Below, one piece after another: positions 26,666 through 36,545 of a stretch of 64,000 nt of DNA (positions are counted from its first letter, which is position 1; each line of letters begins with the position of its first letter). The stretch is from Clostridium_I sp963725425 (lineage in GTDB: Bacteria; Bacillota; Clostridia; Clostridiales; Clostridiaceae). The stretch spans positions 124,001 through 188,000 of the forward strand of contig CAVRYJ010000041.1 of assembly GCA_963725425.1 (NCBI GenBank), in the 5' to 3' direction. The translations under genes and the position numbers were made by a program. The notes below the pieces were generated by a model. It ran no database searches and was not told the origin of the DNA. It was given only the letters and a program-made list of their open reading frames with translations.

Positions 26666-27014
26666 TGATAATTAAAGGTATGGTGAATATTTATATGACT
26701 TTAAATAGAATCTCGGAGGGCATGAGAAAAGATGTTTTAAACTTGCAAAAGTATTATGAATTAACTAAAAGGATGAAAAATAATGATAGGTACCTTTATT
26801 GGGAGAGTTGCAGACGTAGCAATTTGATGATTAAAACATTGGATTTCAGGAATAAAATAAAGGGGCAATTAGATAGTAAGGATCAAGCCATATTTTTCAT
26901 GAGGTATATATTTAAGTACCCAATAATGAAGAAATCTTAAATATTAGCGAGGAGCTTGATCTGATAATAGTAGAATATATATTAATTAATATTTTATACT
27001 TAGTGATTTCATGA
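26665..27014 (+). pseudogene. Second RinA-like regulator, frameshifted before its HTH
   Basis: Frame 0 gives 91 aa and stops at 26940 after ...FMRYIFKYPIMKKS. One base shift at CCCAATAAT near 26922 continues as EEILNISEELDLIIVEYILIN to 27014, the expected helix pattern after a DQAIFFMRYIFKYP block. So the C-terminal HTH is out of frame. The start overlaps the previous stop. It is the last phage-like gene before the cargo. Confidence 0.5.
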
Positions 27015-27480
27015 ATATATACAAAAAATGGTCAGATTTATATAAAAAAGTATTTAACTATAATAAATTTTATAGTATACTAATATACGATAATTTAGCT
27101 TGTTTTCTGTGATAGGTTAGATTTTTTTTAATGCTAAATATATCTAAATTTTAATATGTTTAGCTGGGCATAACTTTGTTGTATGTGTTAATCGAAAAAA
27201 CCACCACTTTACAATTGGGTTATTCCTCTACCAAATTTGCAATTGAGAATTTGTAGGTGGGCTGACGTAGCGTACCATTTACGTTGAAGGTGCTTATGAT
27301 AGCCTGTTAACATTGTTAAGCTATTGTTCATGAAGGATTAGTTAATGGCATATATTCATAAGCACAGAGGCTCAATGTAGATGGCATTCCATAAACCTTA
27401 TCAATTGATATATGGGTGGGGATTTTTTTAATTAAAATATGGGGGAGTTTTCAATTCAAAAATACATTTGTAGTAATTAA
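27015..27480. other. Unassigned intergenic block between replicon and uronate genes
   Basis: AT-rich to about 27180, then a GC-richer stretch (27190-27400) with short inverted words and no convincing frame on either strand. No tRNA fragment is present, so no att end marks this junction. It may be a relic of an insertion or a structured RNA; nothing specific recognised. Confidence 0.4.
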
Positions 27481-27494
27481 AGTGAGGTACTGTT

Positions 27495-28190
27495 ATGAAT
27501 TTTCCCGAAAAGTTAAAAGGAGAAAATGCTAAAGAATATGCGTATAGAGTTTTGAAGAATAATATTATGTCTTTAGAACTTGAACCGGGACAAAATATTA
27601 ATGAATCAGAGTTAGCACAGCAATTAAATATTTCAAGAACACCTATTAGAGAAATATTAATGAGATTAAAGGAAGAACATCTCATAGAGGTAAAACCACA
27701 AATAGGTACATACGTTTCTTTGCTTGAAGAAAAGCTCATTGAAGAAGCATTTTTTATGAGATACTATTTAGAAAAAGAGGTATTAAAGCTTGCTTGTAAG
27801 GAGTTTCCAGAAAACAAATTAGAAGAATTAGAAAAGAACTTGATGTATCAAAATCTTATTTTGGGAAAACAAAATAAAATACTTGAATTTCACCACTTAG
27901 ACATCGAATTTCATGGGATAATATTTTCAGGTGTTAATTTAGAGGACGTTTGGGAGGGGGTATTAAAGATAAGCACCCATTATAATAGATTAAGGTTGTT
28001 ATCTGAATTAAAATATTCTAACAAGTGTCTAATTGAGCAGCATGAAAAGTTTTTCCATAGTATAAAAAATAAAGATATAAAAGCAATTGAGCCATTATTA
28101 TTTGAGCATTTCAAAAAACCCAAAGAACAGTGGGGTGCCCTGCTTAATTGTGATTCTGAATATAAGGATTATTTTAAAAGAGAAAATTAA
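27495..28190 (+). CDS. GntR-family (FadR/FCD type) repressor of uronate genes
   Basis: 231 aa, ribosome site GTGAGG before ATG. N-terminal winged helix (NESELAQQLNISRTPIREILMRLKEEHLIEV, about 36-75) and C-terminal FCD ligand/metal domain with His/Asp ligands (HHLDIEFHGII, then EQHEKFFHSI). Members next to uxuA and uxuB sense hexuronate-pathway intermediates. TTGTATAC-AGTAT sites at 28313 and 28523 in front of uxuA and TATACTAGT at 30791 before the transporter are its likely operators. Confidence 0.88.
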   Translation: MNFPEKLKGENAKEYAYRVLKNNIMSLELEPGQNINESELAQQLNISRTPIREILMRLKEEHLIEVKPQIGTYVSLLEEKLIEEAFFMRYYLEKEVLKLACKEFPENKLEELEKNLMYQNLILGKQNKILEFHHLDIEFHGIIFSGVNLEDVWEGVLKISTHYNRLRLLSELKYSNKCLIEQHEKFFHSIKNKDIKAIEPLLFEHFKKPKEQWGALLNCDSEYKDYFKREN

Positions 28191-28222
28191 AAAGTATACA
28201 CATGTTAAGGTGTAAGTACTGA

Positions 28223-28269
28223 TAGATGCTATATAAAAGAAATTATCAAATTCTTTTATATAGCATCTA
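28223..28269 (+). terminator. Terminator after the GntR gene
   Basis: A perfect 19-bp stem (TAGATGCTATATAAAAGAA with its complement at 28251-28269) and a 9-nt loop, followed by a T-containing tail. It may work in both directions. Confidence 0.75.
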
Positions 28270-28272
28270 TTA

Positions 28273-28683
28273 CTTTGGTGTTTTTATGCCAAAAATGGAA
28301 ACTAACTGATTGTTGTATACTAGTATAAAAATATAATATAGCAAAAAATTACTTATAGTATGAGATGGTAAAAGATAAAAGAATTTTATCTTTAATGAGA
28401 TTTCAGATCATGATACATAGCAATATAAACGATGTAAACGTTGATATATAAAATATGTTATTATGATATAATAGCTGTTAACCTTGGTGTTCTTATATAA
28501 AAAATAAAAAAATAGTTGACGCTTGTATACCAGTATGATATAAATATAATATAACAAGAAACTTATTTATAGTATGAAAAAGTTAAAAATAAGAGTTTTT
28601 TATTTTTAATAAGATTTTGGTTATGGTATTTAGTAATAGTAATGATGTAAACGTTAATCCTTAGTGCATGTTATTATGATTAT
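28273..28683 (+). promoter_or_regulatory. Tandemly duplicated control region in front of uxuA
   Basis: About 200 bp is present twice (28273-28470 and 28482-28683), diverged but colinear. Each copy holds a CTTTGGTGT/CCTTGGTGT start, the GntR-type site (TTGTATACTAGTATAA at 28313; TTGTATACCAGTATGA at 28523), an AAAATAAA-type hairpin, and a cre-like box (TGTAAACGTTGATA at 28433; TGTAAACGTTAATC at 28646). The cre-like boxes suggest CcpA catabolite control besides GntR repression. Confidence 0.75.
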
Positions 28684-28738
28684 GCATTAAGACATCTTAG
28701 AAATCAAAATTTAAAAATATGAAAGGAGAAAAGACATC

Positions 28739-29782
28739 ATGCAAATGACTTTTAGATGGTATGGAGATGATGACAAAGTTATTTTAGACAATATAAGGCA
28801 GATACCAGGAGTAACTGGAATTGTATCAGCTATTTACGATGTGCCTGTAGGCGAAGTATGGCCAATGGAAAAAATAATGGCTCTAAAGAATAAAATTGAG
28901 GCTAAAGGGCTAAGGCTTGAAACCATTGAAAGTGTTCCTGTTCATGAAGATATAAAGATGGGACTTCCATCAAAGGACAGATACATAGCTAACTATTGTG
29001 AAACTCTTAGAAATTTAGGAAAAGCAGGTATAAAAGTAGTTTGTTATAATTTTATGCCAGTATTCGATTGGACAAGATCCGAATTAGCACATGAGCTTCC
29101 AGATGGTTCAAATGCATTAATTTATAAGCATGAAACTGTATTAAAGATGAATCCATTAACAGGAGAGGTATCACTTCCAGGTTGGGATTCAAGCTATACA
29201 AAAGAGGGAATGAAAGATTTATTAGAAAAATATAAAAGTGTGTCAGAAGAAGATTTATGGAATAACCTAAAATATTTCTTAAAACATATTATTGCTGTAG
29301 CCGATGAGGTTGCAATTAAAATGGCTATACATCCGGATGATCCACCATGGTCAATATTTGGATTACCAAGAATAATAACTAATAAAGAAAGTCTTGAAAG
29401 AGTTATAAACTTGGTGGATAGTCCAAACAATGGTATAACTTTATGTTCTGGATCACTTGGAGTTGATCCAAACAACAATATACCAGAAATGATTCGTTAT
29501 TTTGGACAAAAAGGAAGAATACATTTTGGACATTGTAGAAATGTTAAAATTACAGGAGAAAAGTGTTTTGAAGAATGTTCACATAGAAGTTTAGATGGAT
29601 CATTAGATATGTTTGAAATTATAAAAGCTTATCATGATATAGGATTTGATGGACCTATAAGGCCAGATCATGGAAGAATGATTTGGGGAGAAACAGGAAG
29701 ACCAGGATATGGACTTTGTGATAGGGCATTAGGTGCAGTTTATATGAATGGAATGTGGGAAGCGTTAGAAAAGAAGCAATAA
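28739..29782 (+). CDS. uxuA: Mannonate dehydratase
   Basis: 347 aa, full length; GAAAGGAG before ATG. Dehydrates D-mannonate to 2-keto-3-deoxygluconate in hexuronate breakdown (Mn/Fe-dependent TIM barrel). Family landmarks: MTFRWYGDDDKVILDNIRQIPGVTGIVSA at the start, MAIHPDDPPW, HFGHCRNVK and RPDHGRMIWGE, which contain the metal-binding His, Cys and Asp. It is the first gene behind the duplicated GntR/cre control region and 23 bp ahead of uxuB. Confidence 0.95.
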   Translation: MQMTFRWYGDDDKVILDNIRQIPGVTGIVSAIYDVPVGEVWPMEKIMALKNKIEAKGLRLETIESVPVHEDIKMGLPSKDRYIANYCETLRNLGKAGIKVVCYNFMPVFDWTRSELAHELPDGSNALIYKHETVLKMNPLTGEVSLPGWDSSYTKEGMKDLLEKYKSVSEEDLWNNLKYFLKHIIAVADEVAIKMAIHPDDPPWSIFGLPRIITNKESLERVINLVDSPNNGITLCSGSLGVDPNNNIPEMIRYFGQKGRIHFGHCRNVKITGEKCFEECSHRSLDGSLDMFEIIKAYHDIGFDGPIRPDHGRMIWGETGRPGYGLCDRALGAVYMNGMWEALEKKQ

Positions 29783-29805
29783 ATTATTTAAGGGAGGTAT
29801 TAATT

Positions 29806-30663
29806 ATGAATTTACCATTTGAGATTGACTTGAAAAATAAAGTTGTAGTAATTACTGGAGCTGGTGGAATACTTTGTAGTGGATTTGCAAAAGTAGTAGC
29901 TAAATGTGGAGCTAAAGTAGCATTACTTGATTTAAATAAAAGAGCTGCGGATGCAGTTGCAGAAGAAATAATTGCAGAGGGTGGAACTGCAATTGGAATT
30001 GAAACAAATGTACTCGATGTTGATAGTATTAAAAAAGCAAGAAATGAAATAAATGAAAAGTTTGGCACTTGCGATATTTTAATAAATGGTGCAGGCGGGA
30101 ATAATCCAAAAGGAACCACTTCAAAAGATTTTTTATTTAAGGAGGATTTGGAAAATAAAGACGAAAACATAAAAACTTTCTTCGATTTAGATCCTAAAGG
30201 GATTGAATTTGTTTTTAACTTAAATTTCTTAGGAACATTGCTTCCTACTCAGGCTTTTGTAAAAGATATGATAGGTAAAGAAGATGTAACTATAATTAAT
30301 ATTTCTTCTATGAATGCATTTACACCACTTACAAGAATTCCGGCTTACAGTGGAGCTAAAGCAGCAGTTTCAAACTTTACTCAATGGCTTGCAGTACATC
30401 TTTCAAAAGTAGGAATAAGGGTGAATGCTATAGCACCTGGGTTCTTTTTAACAAATCAAAATAGAGGATTACTTGTAAATGAAGATGGAAGTTATACTGA
30501 AAGAGCACAAAAAATTATAAATGCAACCCCAATGGGTCGTTACGGAGAAGTTGAAGAATTAACTGGAACACTTCTTTGGCTTTTAAATAATAAAGCTTCA
30601 GGTTTTGTAAATGGAGTTATTGTACCAGTTGATGGTGGTTTTTCAGCTTATTCAGGAGTGTAG
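29806..30663 (+). CDS. uxuB: D-mannonate oxidoreductase / fructuronate reductase, SDR type
   Basis: 285 aa from ATG 29806 (GGGAGG 9 nt before), which removes an apparent overlap with uxuA. A short-chain dehydrogenase: NAD-binding TGAGGILCSG, NGAGG, catalytic Ser in INISSMNAF, YSGAK (Tyr/Lys) and PGFFLTNQNRGLL. This SDR form, rather than the polyol-dehydrogenase form of E. coli, is the one found with uxuA in Firmicutes. It reduces fructuronate to mannonate. Confidence 0.9.
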   Translation: MNLPFEIDLKNKVVVITGAGGILCSGFAKVVAKCGAKVALLDLNKRAADAVAEEIIAEGGTAIGIETNVLDVDSIKKARNEINEKFGTCDILINGAGGNNPKGTTSKDFLFKEDLENKDENIKTFFDLDPKGIEFVFNLNFLGTLLPTQAFVKDMIGKEDVTIINISSMNAFTPLTRIPAYSGAKAAVSNFTQWLAVHLSKVGIRVNAIAPGFFLTNQNRGLLVNEDGSYTERAQKIINATPMGRYGEVEELTGTLLWLLNNKASGFVNGVIVPVDGGFSAYSGV

Positions 30664-30787
30664 AAGCATCATATTTTAAATATTTTCTCAGCTATGTAGT
30701 AACATATAAATGTTATTTACATAGTGAGAAAATCAAAATGCTAGCATAATAATTATTTAGTACAAGTTAAATAGTACCTCTAGAATA

Positions 30788-30830
30788 TTATATACTAGTT
30801 CCAGTTAGTCATGTAAGTAAACGTTTTACA
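30788..30830 (+). promoter_or_regulatory. GntR half-site and cre-like box before the transporter
   Basis: TATACTAGT (30791) repeats the core of the uxuA operators. AGTAAACGTTTTACA (30816-30830) fits the CcpA cre pattern at most positions. Together they place the transporter in the same regulon. Confidence 0.5.
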
Positions 30831-30944
30831 CAACAGAAGGAAATTAATTTAGATAAAAGAAAAACTTTTTCAAAAATTTTCATTGAAATATTAAATTAAT
30901 CCGTTGTTAAAAGGATAATATTACAAAGGAAGGGAACGAATAAT

Positions 30945-32315
30945 ATGGAGAATAAGCAAAAAAACAAACTAAGTTTAAAAGAAAAGGTTGGTTATGGATG
31001 CGGAGATCTTGGAAACGGTTTTATGTTTGATGTAGGCCAATCATATCTACTAAAGTTTTATACTGATGTGCTCGGAATTTCGGGAATTATCGGGGGAAGT
31101 GTTTTCTTAATATCAAAAATATTTGATGCCTTTGCAGATACAACTGTAGGAACTATTGTAGATAGAAGAAAACATATTGGTAAGAGAGGAAAATTCAGAC
31201 CATTTATTTTATTCGGTACCGTACCACTTGCAATCGCTTCAATTTTAACGTTTTTAGCACCTAATATGTCAATGGGATCAAAAATAATTTATGCTTATGC
31301 AACGTATATGCTATTTGGACTAGCATATTCTTTTGTAAATATTCCATATGGATCATTGGCATCTGTAATGACTCAAGACTCAGTTGAAAGAACCAAACTT
31401 GCATCTTTTAGACAGGCTGGTTCAACTATAGGTGGATTAGTAACAGGAGTAGTTGTAATACCTCTTATTTTAATGTTTCCAAGTGCTAGGATAGGTTATC
31501 CTGTAACTATAGGTATTATGGCAATTATAGGTATAATGTTTCATGTAATATGTTATAAAAATACAAATGAAAATACAAGAGTTAGTAATCCAGATAAGAA
31601 AAAAGAACCTTTAAGTAAGATGTTTAAAGCACTTTTATCAAACAAACCGTTAATGGTACTAAATGCAGTAAGTTTGATAACAATAACTTGCTATCAACTA
31701 AAACTGGCAATGATGGTGTATTACGCTCAATACAATCTTGGTAATATAAAACTAGTTTCAATATTAAATTTTGTAAGTATAGGATGTTCATTGATAGGTG
31801 TTGCAATAATGCCATTTGTTGTTAAAAAAATTGGAAAGAAAGCCACTTATATACTTGGTTTAAGCATATGGATAGTTGCTGATATTGTAAACTATTTACT
31901 TCCAGTAAGTATGGCCATATTCATGATATTTACAGCTATTGCTTACTTCGGGACAGCATTCATGAATGGATTAAACTGGGCATTTATATCAGATGCTATT
32001 GAATATGGAGAATGGAAAACTGGAGAAAGAACGGAGGGCATCATTTATTCTACTTATAGTTTTTGTAGAAAGCTCGCTCAGGCTTTGGCAGGTTTTATTC
32101 CAGGTGTAGTTTTAACTGTCATAAGATATGTTCCTAATGTTAAGCAAACAGCACAGACATTATTAAGATTAAAATCATTAATGCTTCTAGTTCCAGCAGT
32201 TGGAGTTGCAGTAGCTCTCTTAGTATTCATATTCCTATATAAATTAACAGATAAAAACTACGAAGATATGTTAGCAGAATTAAATGCAAGAAAAAATGTC
32301 CAGGTTGTTAAATAA
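30945..32315 (+). CDS. GPH-family sugar (glucuronide) cation symporter
   Basis: 456 aa, about 12 membrane segments. The start (SLKEKVGYGCGDLGNGFMFDVGQSYLLKFYTDVLG) and DRRKHIGKRGKFRPFILFG loop are typical of the melibiose/glucuronide carrier family; AISDAIEYGEWKTGERTEGIIYS is the conserved segment near TM10. AAAGGAAGGG precedes ATG. In this operon it most likely imports a uronide. It resembles the second GPH carrier at 60148 in design. Confidence 0.9.
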   Translation: MENKQKNKLSLKEKVGYGCGDLGNGFMFDVGQSYLLKFYTDVLGISGIIGGSVFLISKIFDAFADTTVGTIVDRRKHIGKRGKFRPFILFGTVPLAIASILTFLAPNMSMGSKIIYAYATYMLFGLAYSFVNIPYGSLASVMTQDSVERTKLASFRQAGSTIGGLVTGVVVIPLILMFPSARIGYPVTIGIMAIIGIMFHVICYKNTNENTRVSNPDKKKEPLSKMFKALLSNKPLMVLNAVSLITITCYQLKLAMMVYYAQYNLGNIKLVSILNFVSIGCSLIGVAIMPFVVKKIGKKATYILGLSIWIVADIVNYLLPVSMAIFMIFTAIAYFGTAFMNGLNWAFISDAIEYGEWKTGERTEGIIYSTYSFCRKLAQALAGFIPGVVLTVIRYVPNVKQTAQTLLRLKSLMLLVPAVGVAVALLVFIFLYKLTDKNYEDMLAELNARKNVQVVK

Positions 32316-32351
32316 TAAACTTTAAATAAAATTTATTTTATTTAAGATAAT

Positions 32352-33773
32352 TTGAGAAAGTGGATGATTACATTGAAAAAATTTATGGATGAAAATTTTT
32401 TGTTAAATAATAATACAGCAGTGGAGCTATATCATAATTATGCGAAAAATATGCCTATAATCGACTATCACTGCCATTTGAACCCTAGGGAAATATATGA
32501 AAATAAGAAATTTAGAAATATAACTGAGGCTTGGTTATATGGAGATCATTACAAATGGAGAGCAATGAGAAGTAATGGTGTAGAGGAAAAGTATATTACG
32601 GAGATGCCAATGATTATGAGAAGTTCATGTCATGGGCAAAAACAATGGCAATGGCAATAGGTAATCCTCTTTATCACTGGACGCATTTAGAACTTCAAAG
32701 ATTTTTTGATATACATGAACCACTTAGTGAAGAAACTGCTCCTGATATTTGGGAAAAGACAAATGCTTTAATCACCGGAGATGGTTTTGGAGCAAGAGAC
32801 TTAATTAAAAAATCGAAGGTTAAAGCAATATTTACAACTGATGATCCAACTGATTCATTAGAATATCATATCAAACTTAAGGACGATAATGAATTTGATG
32901 TAAATGTTTTACCAACCTTTAGACCAGATAATGGAGTTGAAATAAATAAAGATGGATTTAAATCTTGGGTTCAAAAACTTGGGCAAGTAACTGGAAAGAA
33001 AATTAATAGCTATGATGAGTTTCTAGAAGCTTTAGAATCAAGGGTAAGATTTTTCCATGATGTTGGATGCAGAGTGTCAGATCATGGGTTAGGAAGTGTA
33101 AAATATGCGGAAGCTTCAAAAAGAATTAGCTGAAATATTTTCAAAAGCTTTAAAAGGTGAAAATATAAGTAAAGATGAAGAAAGTAAACACAGAACATAT
33201 ACAATACAATTTTTGGGAAAGCTATATTGAGAATTAGGCTGGACAATGCAGATTCATATGGGAGCCTTAAGAAATAATAATGTAAAAAGGTTTAAAAAAT
33301 TAGGGGCAGATACGGGTTTTGATTCTGTCAATGACGAGCAGATAGCATATCCACTTTCAAGGTTACTGGACTCCTTAGAAATGGAAAATTCCCTTCCTAA
33401 GACTATATTATATAATTTGAATCCACAAGATAACTATGTACTTGGTACTATGCTTGGAAATTTCCAAGGAAGTGAAGTGCCAGGAAAAATACAATTTGGA
33501 GCAGCCTGGTGGTTTCTTGATAATAAGCAGGGTATGATTGAACAAATGACAACATTAGCAAACCTAGGTTTATTAGGCCGTTTTGTTGGAATGCTGACTG
33601 ATTCTAGAAGTTTTCTATCTTATCCAAGACATGAATATTTCAGAAGAGTACTGTGTAACTTAATTGGAGAATGGGTTGAAAATGGAGAAATACCAAATGA
33701 TATGGAAGTATTAGGGGGTATTGTTCAAGGAATATCTTATAATAATGCAAAAGAGTATTTTGGAATAGTATAG
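32352..33773 (+). pseudogene. uxaC: Glucuronate isomerase, dead (two frameshifts and a stop)
   Basis: About 470 aa of uxaC in pieces. The start IIDYHCHLNPREIYENKKF includes the metal His pair. A missing base near 32600 throws the frame (the correct reading is GDANDYEKFMSWAKTMAMAIGNPLYHWTHLELQRFF). An extra A in the A5 run near 33122 throws it again before ELAEIFSKALKGENI. A TGA at 33228-33230 interrupts LGKLY-ELGWTMQIHMGALRNNN. The end (LCNLIGEWVENGEIP...AKEYFGI) is normal. Three lesions make restoration unlikely, so glucuronate must enter by another isomerase. Confidence 0.92.
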
Positions 33774-33964
33774 GCTTAGTATTTTGTTTTTATTGGCAAT
33801 TTAATTATAAAATGATTGACTCACAAAAAGCTCAAATGATATTCTTAATTTACAGGATATATTTAGCATAATAAACTAATTTATAAACTATATTGTGTGC
33901 TGGAAATTACATTAAAGCTTTTTGTGGTCTAATTATAAAATAAATATGACAGGAGAATAATATT

Positions 33965-36454
33965 ATGATGGTAAGTAATAAAATTATAGACATAAAAAAT
34001 TTTGATAATTACTTAGAAATCACTACAGACGCAGCAAAGTATAAAATTATCCTTTTAAATGATGATATAGTGAGAATTCGCTGTACTTTCGATAATGAGT
34101 TTAAGGAAGAAGCATCATATGCTTTAGTTATGACAGCTTGGGAAGATAAATTGGATGAACTATTAGAAGGTGAGAGAACAAGAGTAGCAGCAATTACAAG
34201 CAATTATGAAGATTTAGGTGATCATATTGTATTAGTTACAAAATGTTTAAATATAAATATTTATAAAGAGCCTTTTGGTATAGAGATTGTAGATAAGGAA
34301 GGTAATATATTACATTCAGATTTAAAAGAAAAATCTTATGTAAAAGATTCATTGGGAAGAGTGTATCATTATTCCTGTATGGAGGATGAAGATTATTTTT
34401 ATGGTTTTGGTGAAAAATCTGGATACTTAAATAAGAGAAAAAGAAGAATGAAGATGCATAACATAGACACCTATGGTTATGATTCTGAATATACTGATCC
34501 TTTATATAAACATATACCTTTTTATATAAAATTCAATAGTAAAAATAATATAGCTAGTGGAATATTTTACAATAATTCTTATGATTCAATTTTTGACGTT
34601 GGATGTGAGAAAACTGGATATTGGCATAACTATAGCTATTTCTGTGCTGACGGCGGCGAACTGGATCTATTTTTCATATATGGACCTAAAATAAAAAATG
34701 TAGTGAAAAATTATACGGATTTAACAGGTAAAACTAAATTACCTACAAAATATTCTCTAGGCTATATGGGCTCAACAATGTATTATACAGAGTTGGATAA
34801 GGATGCAGATAAGACTATTTTGAAATTTTTAGATAAGTGTAAAGAAGGAGAAATTCCTTGTGATGGTTTCTTTTTATCATCAGGATATACTACTGGAGAT
34901 AGTGGGAAAAGATATGTATTTAATTGGAATTATAATAGATTTAGTAATCCTAAAGAGTTTGTGGATAAAATGAAACAAAAAGGGGCTTCCTTAGTTCCTA
35001 ATATAAAGCCAGGTATGCTAATTTCCCATCCACTATATAAGGAATTTGATGAAGCTGGAGCGTACATAAAGGATGAAAAAGAAGAAAAATCACAAACGGA
35101 TAGATACTGGGGAGGATCTGCTTCTTTTGTAGATTTTACAAATCCTAAAGGAAGAGAATTGTGGAAAAAACATTTAAAAGAATCCTTAGTTTCCCTTGGA
35201 ATCACATCAATATGGAATGATAACAATGAATATGAAATAAATAACCCAGATGCAATCTGCTATTTTGAAGGAATGAAAAAAGAAATAGGCGCTTTAAGAC
35301 CAATAATGCCAAATTTAATGGCGTTAATGGCAAATAAAACAGTTGAAGAAGTTTATCCCAATTTAAGACCATATGTAGTTAACAGAGCAGGATTTGCAGG
35401 TATTCAACGTTATGCTCAGACCTGGGCTGGAGATAATGGGACAAGCTGGAAAAGCTTGAAGTTCAATATTCCAGTAATACTTGGATTAGGACTTTCAGGA
35501 GTAGCAAATCAAGGTTGTGATATTGGAGGATTCTTTGGAGATGCACCTGAACCAGAATTATTTGTAAGATGGGTTCAAAATGGAATATTTCAGCCAAGAT
35601 TTTCAATACATTCTTGCAATACGGATAATACTGTTACTGAGCCATGGATGTACCCTTCATATACAAAATATATAAGTGAAGCTATAAAATTTAGATATAA
35701 ATTAGTACCATATTTCTATTCCTTATTATTTGAAGCATCTACAGAAGGATCACCAATTATGAGACCTTTAATATATGAATTCTCAGATGATAAAAAGCTG
35801 CTTGAAGAAAGCTTTGATTTTATGCTTGGAAGTTCTATTTTGGTTGCAAATGTACTTGAAAAGGGTGCAAAAACAAGAAAAGTATATTTACCAGAAGGAG
35901 CTACTTGGTTTGACTGGTATACAAAACAAGTATACCAAGGAGGACAAACAATTGAAGTTGAAGTTTCCTTAGATTCAATTCCTATGTTTTTTAGAAATGG
36001 CGCAATTGTTCCCTTAAGTGAAAATTTAATGAATATTCATAAAGATCCAATGGAAAAGCTTAATATTCTAATAGAACCATCAGAGGAATCAAGTTTTATA
36101 TTATACGAAGATGATGGTGTTACAAACAATTATAAGAATGGAGATTATTTAAAAACAACTATAAGTATTAATAATGAACATGGAGTAAAAGCTGTTTTTG
36201 ATAAACAAGGTAATTATGAAACAAAGGTTAAAGAAATAGTAATAGATGTAATCTGTAAGGATATAGCTCCAATGCAGGTAAGATTACAAGACGGAAAACT
36301 TTCTATGTTCCTTGATAAAAAAGAATGGGAAGCGAGTGAATTTGGCTGGTATTATGATATAGAACAAAAAACAGCTAAAATAAAATACAATAACATTAAT
36401 GAAAGTTACACATTATATGTTGACTTCAATGTTAAAGATTTAATTTCCATGTAA
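33965..36454 (+). CDS. GH31 alpha-glycosidase (alpha-glucosidase/alpha-xylosidase type)
   Basis: 829 aa, cytoplasmic (no signal peptide); ACAGGAG before ATGATG. N-terminal beta domain, then the GH31 barrel with nucleophile Asp in SIWNDNNEYE (about 419) and acid/base Asp in WAGDNGTSWKSL (about 490); QPRFSIHSCN and MRPLIYEFSDD complete the family pattern. It removes terminal alpha-linked glucose or xylose from an imported oligosaccharide. Standing behind uronate genes it may trim a uronic-acid-containing oligomer. Confidence 0.92.
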   Translation: MMVSNKIIDIKNFDNYLEITTDAAKYKIILLNDDIVRIRCTFDNEFKEEASYALVMTAWEDKLDELLEGERTRVAAITSNYEDLGDHIVLVTKCLNINIYKEPFGIEIVDKEGNILHSDLKEKSYVKDSLGRVYHYSCMEDEDYFYGFGEKSGYLNKRKRRMKMHNIDTYGYDSEYTDPLYKHIPFYIKFNSKNNIASGIFYNNSYDSIFDVGCEKTGYWHNYSYFCADGGELDLFFIYGPKIKNVVKNYTDLTGKTKLPTKYSLGYMGSTMYYTELDKDADKTILKFLDKCKEGEIPCDGFFLSSGYTTGDSGKRYVFNWNYNRFSNPKEFVDKMKQKGASLVPNIKPGMLISHPLYKEFDEAGAYIKDEKEEKSQTDRYWGGSASFVDFTNPKGRELWKKHLKESLVSLGITSIWNDNNEYEINNPDAICYFEGMKKEIGALRPIMPNLMALMANKTVEEVYPNLRPYVVNRAGFAGIQRYAQTWAGDNGTSWKSLKFNIPVILGLGLSGVANQGCDIGGFFGDAPEPELFVRWVQNGIFQPRFSIHSCNTDNTVTEPWMYPSYTKYISEAIKFRYKLVPYFYSLLFEASTEGSPIMRPLIYEFSDDKKLLEESFDFMLGSSILVANVLEKGAKTRKVYLPEGATWFDWYTKQVYQGGQTIEVEVSLDSIPMFFRNGAIVPLSENLMNIHKDPMEKLNILIEPSEESSFILYEDDGVTNNYKNGDYLKTTISINNEHGVKAVFDKQGNYETKVKEIVIDVICKDIAPMQVRLQDGKLSMFLDKKEWEASEFGWYYDIEQKTAKIKYNNINESYTLYVDFNVKDLISM

Positions 36455-36545
36455 CACACATCAACTCAATAAGATGATCATATTATTAACCTTTACAATA
36501 GAAATTGAATTGGGAAAACATTTATATAATTTAAGGAGGTTTATT

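Noticed and set aside
27015..27480. Right attachment end of the phage-like replicon at about 27 kb
   Set aside because: No sequence resembling the tRNA-Thr end was found there; the next copy to the right is at 38382.
29755..29805. uxuB starting upstream and overlapping uxuA
   Set aside because: A strong GGGAGG before ATG 29806 and the family's usual N-terminus favour the later start.
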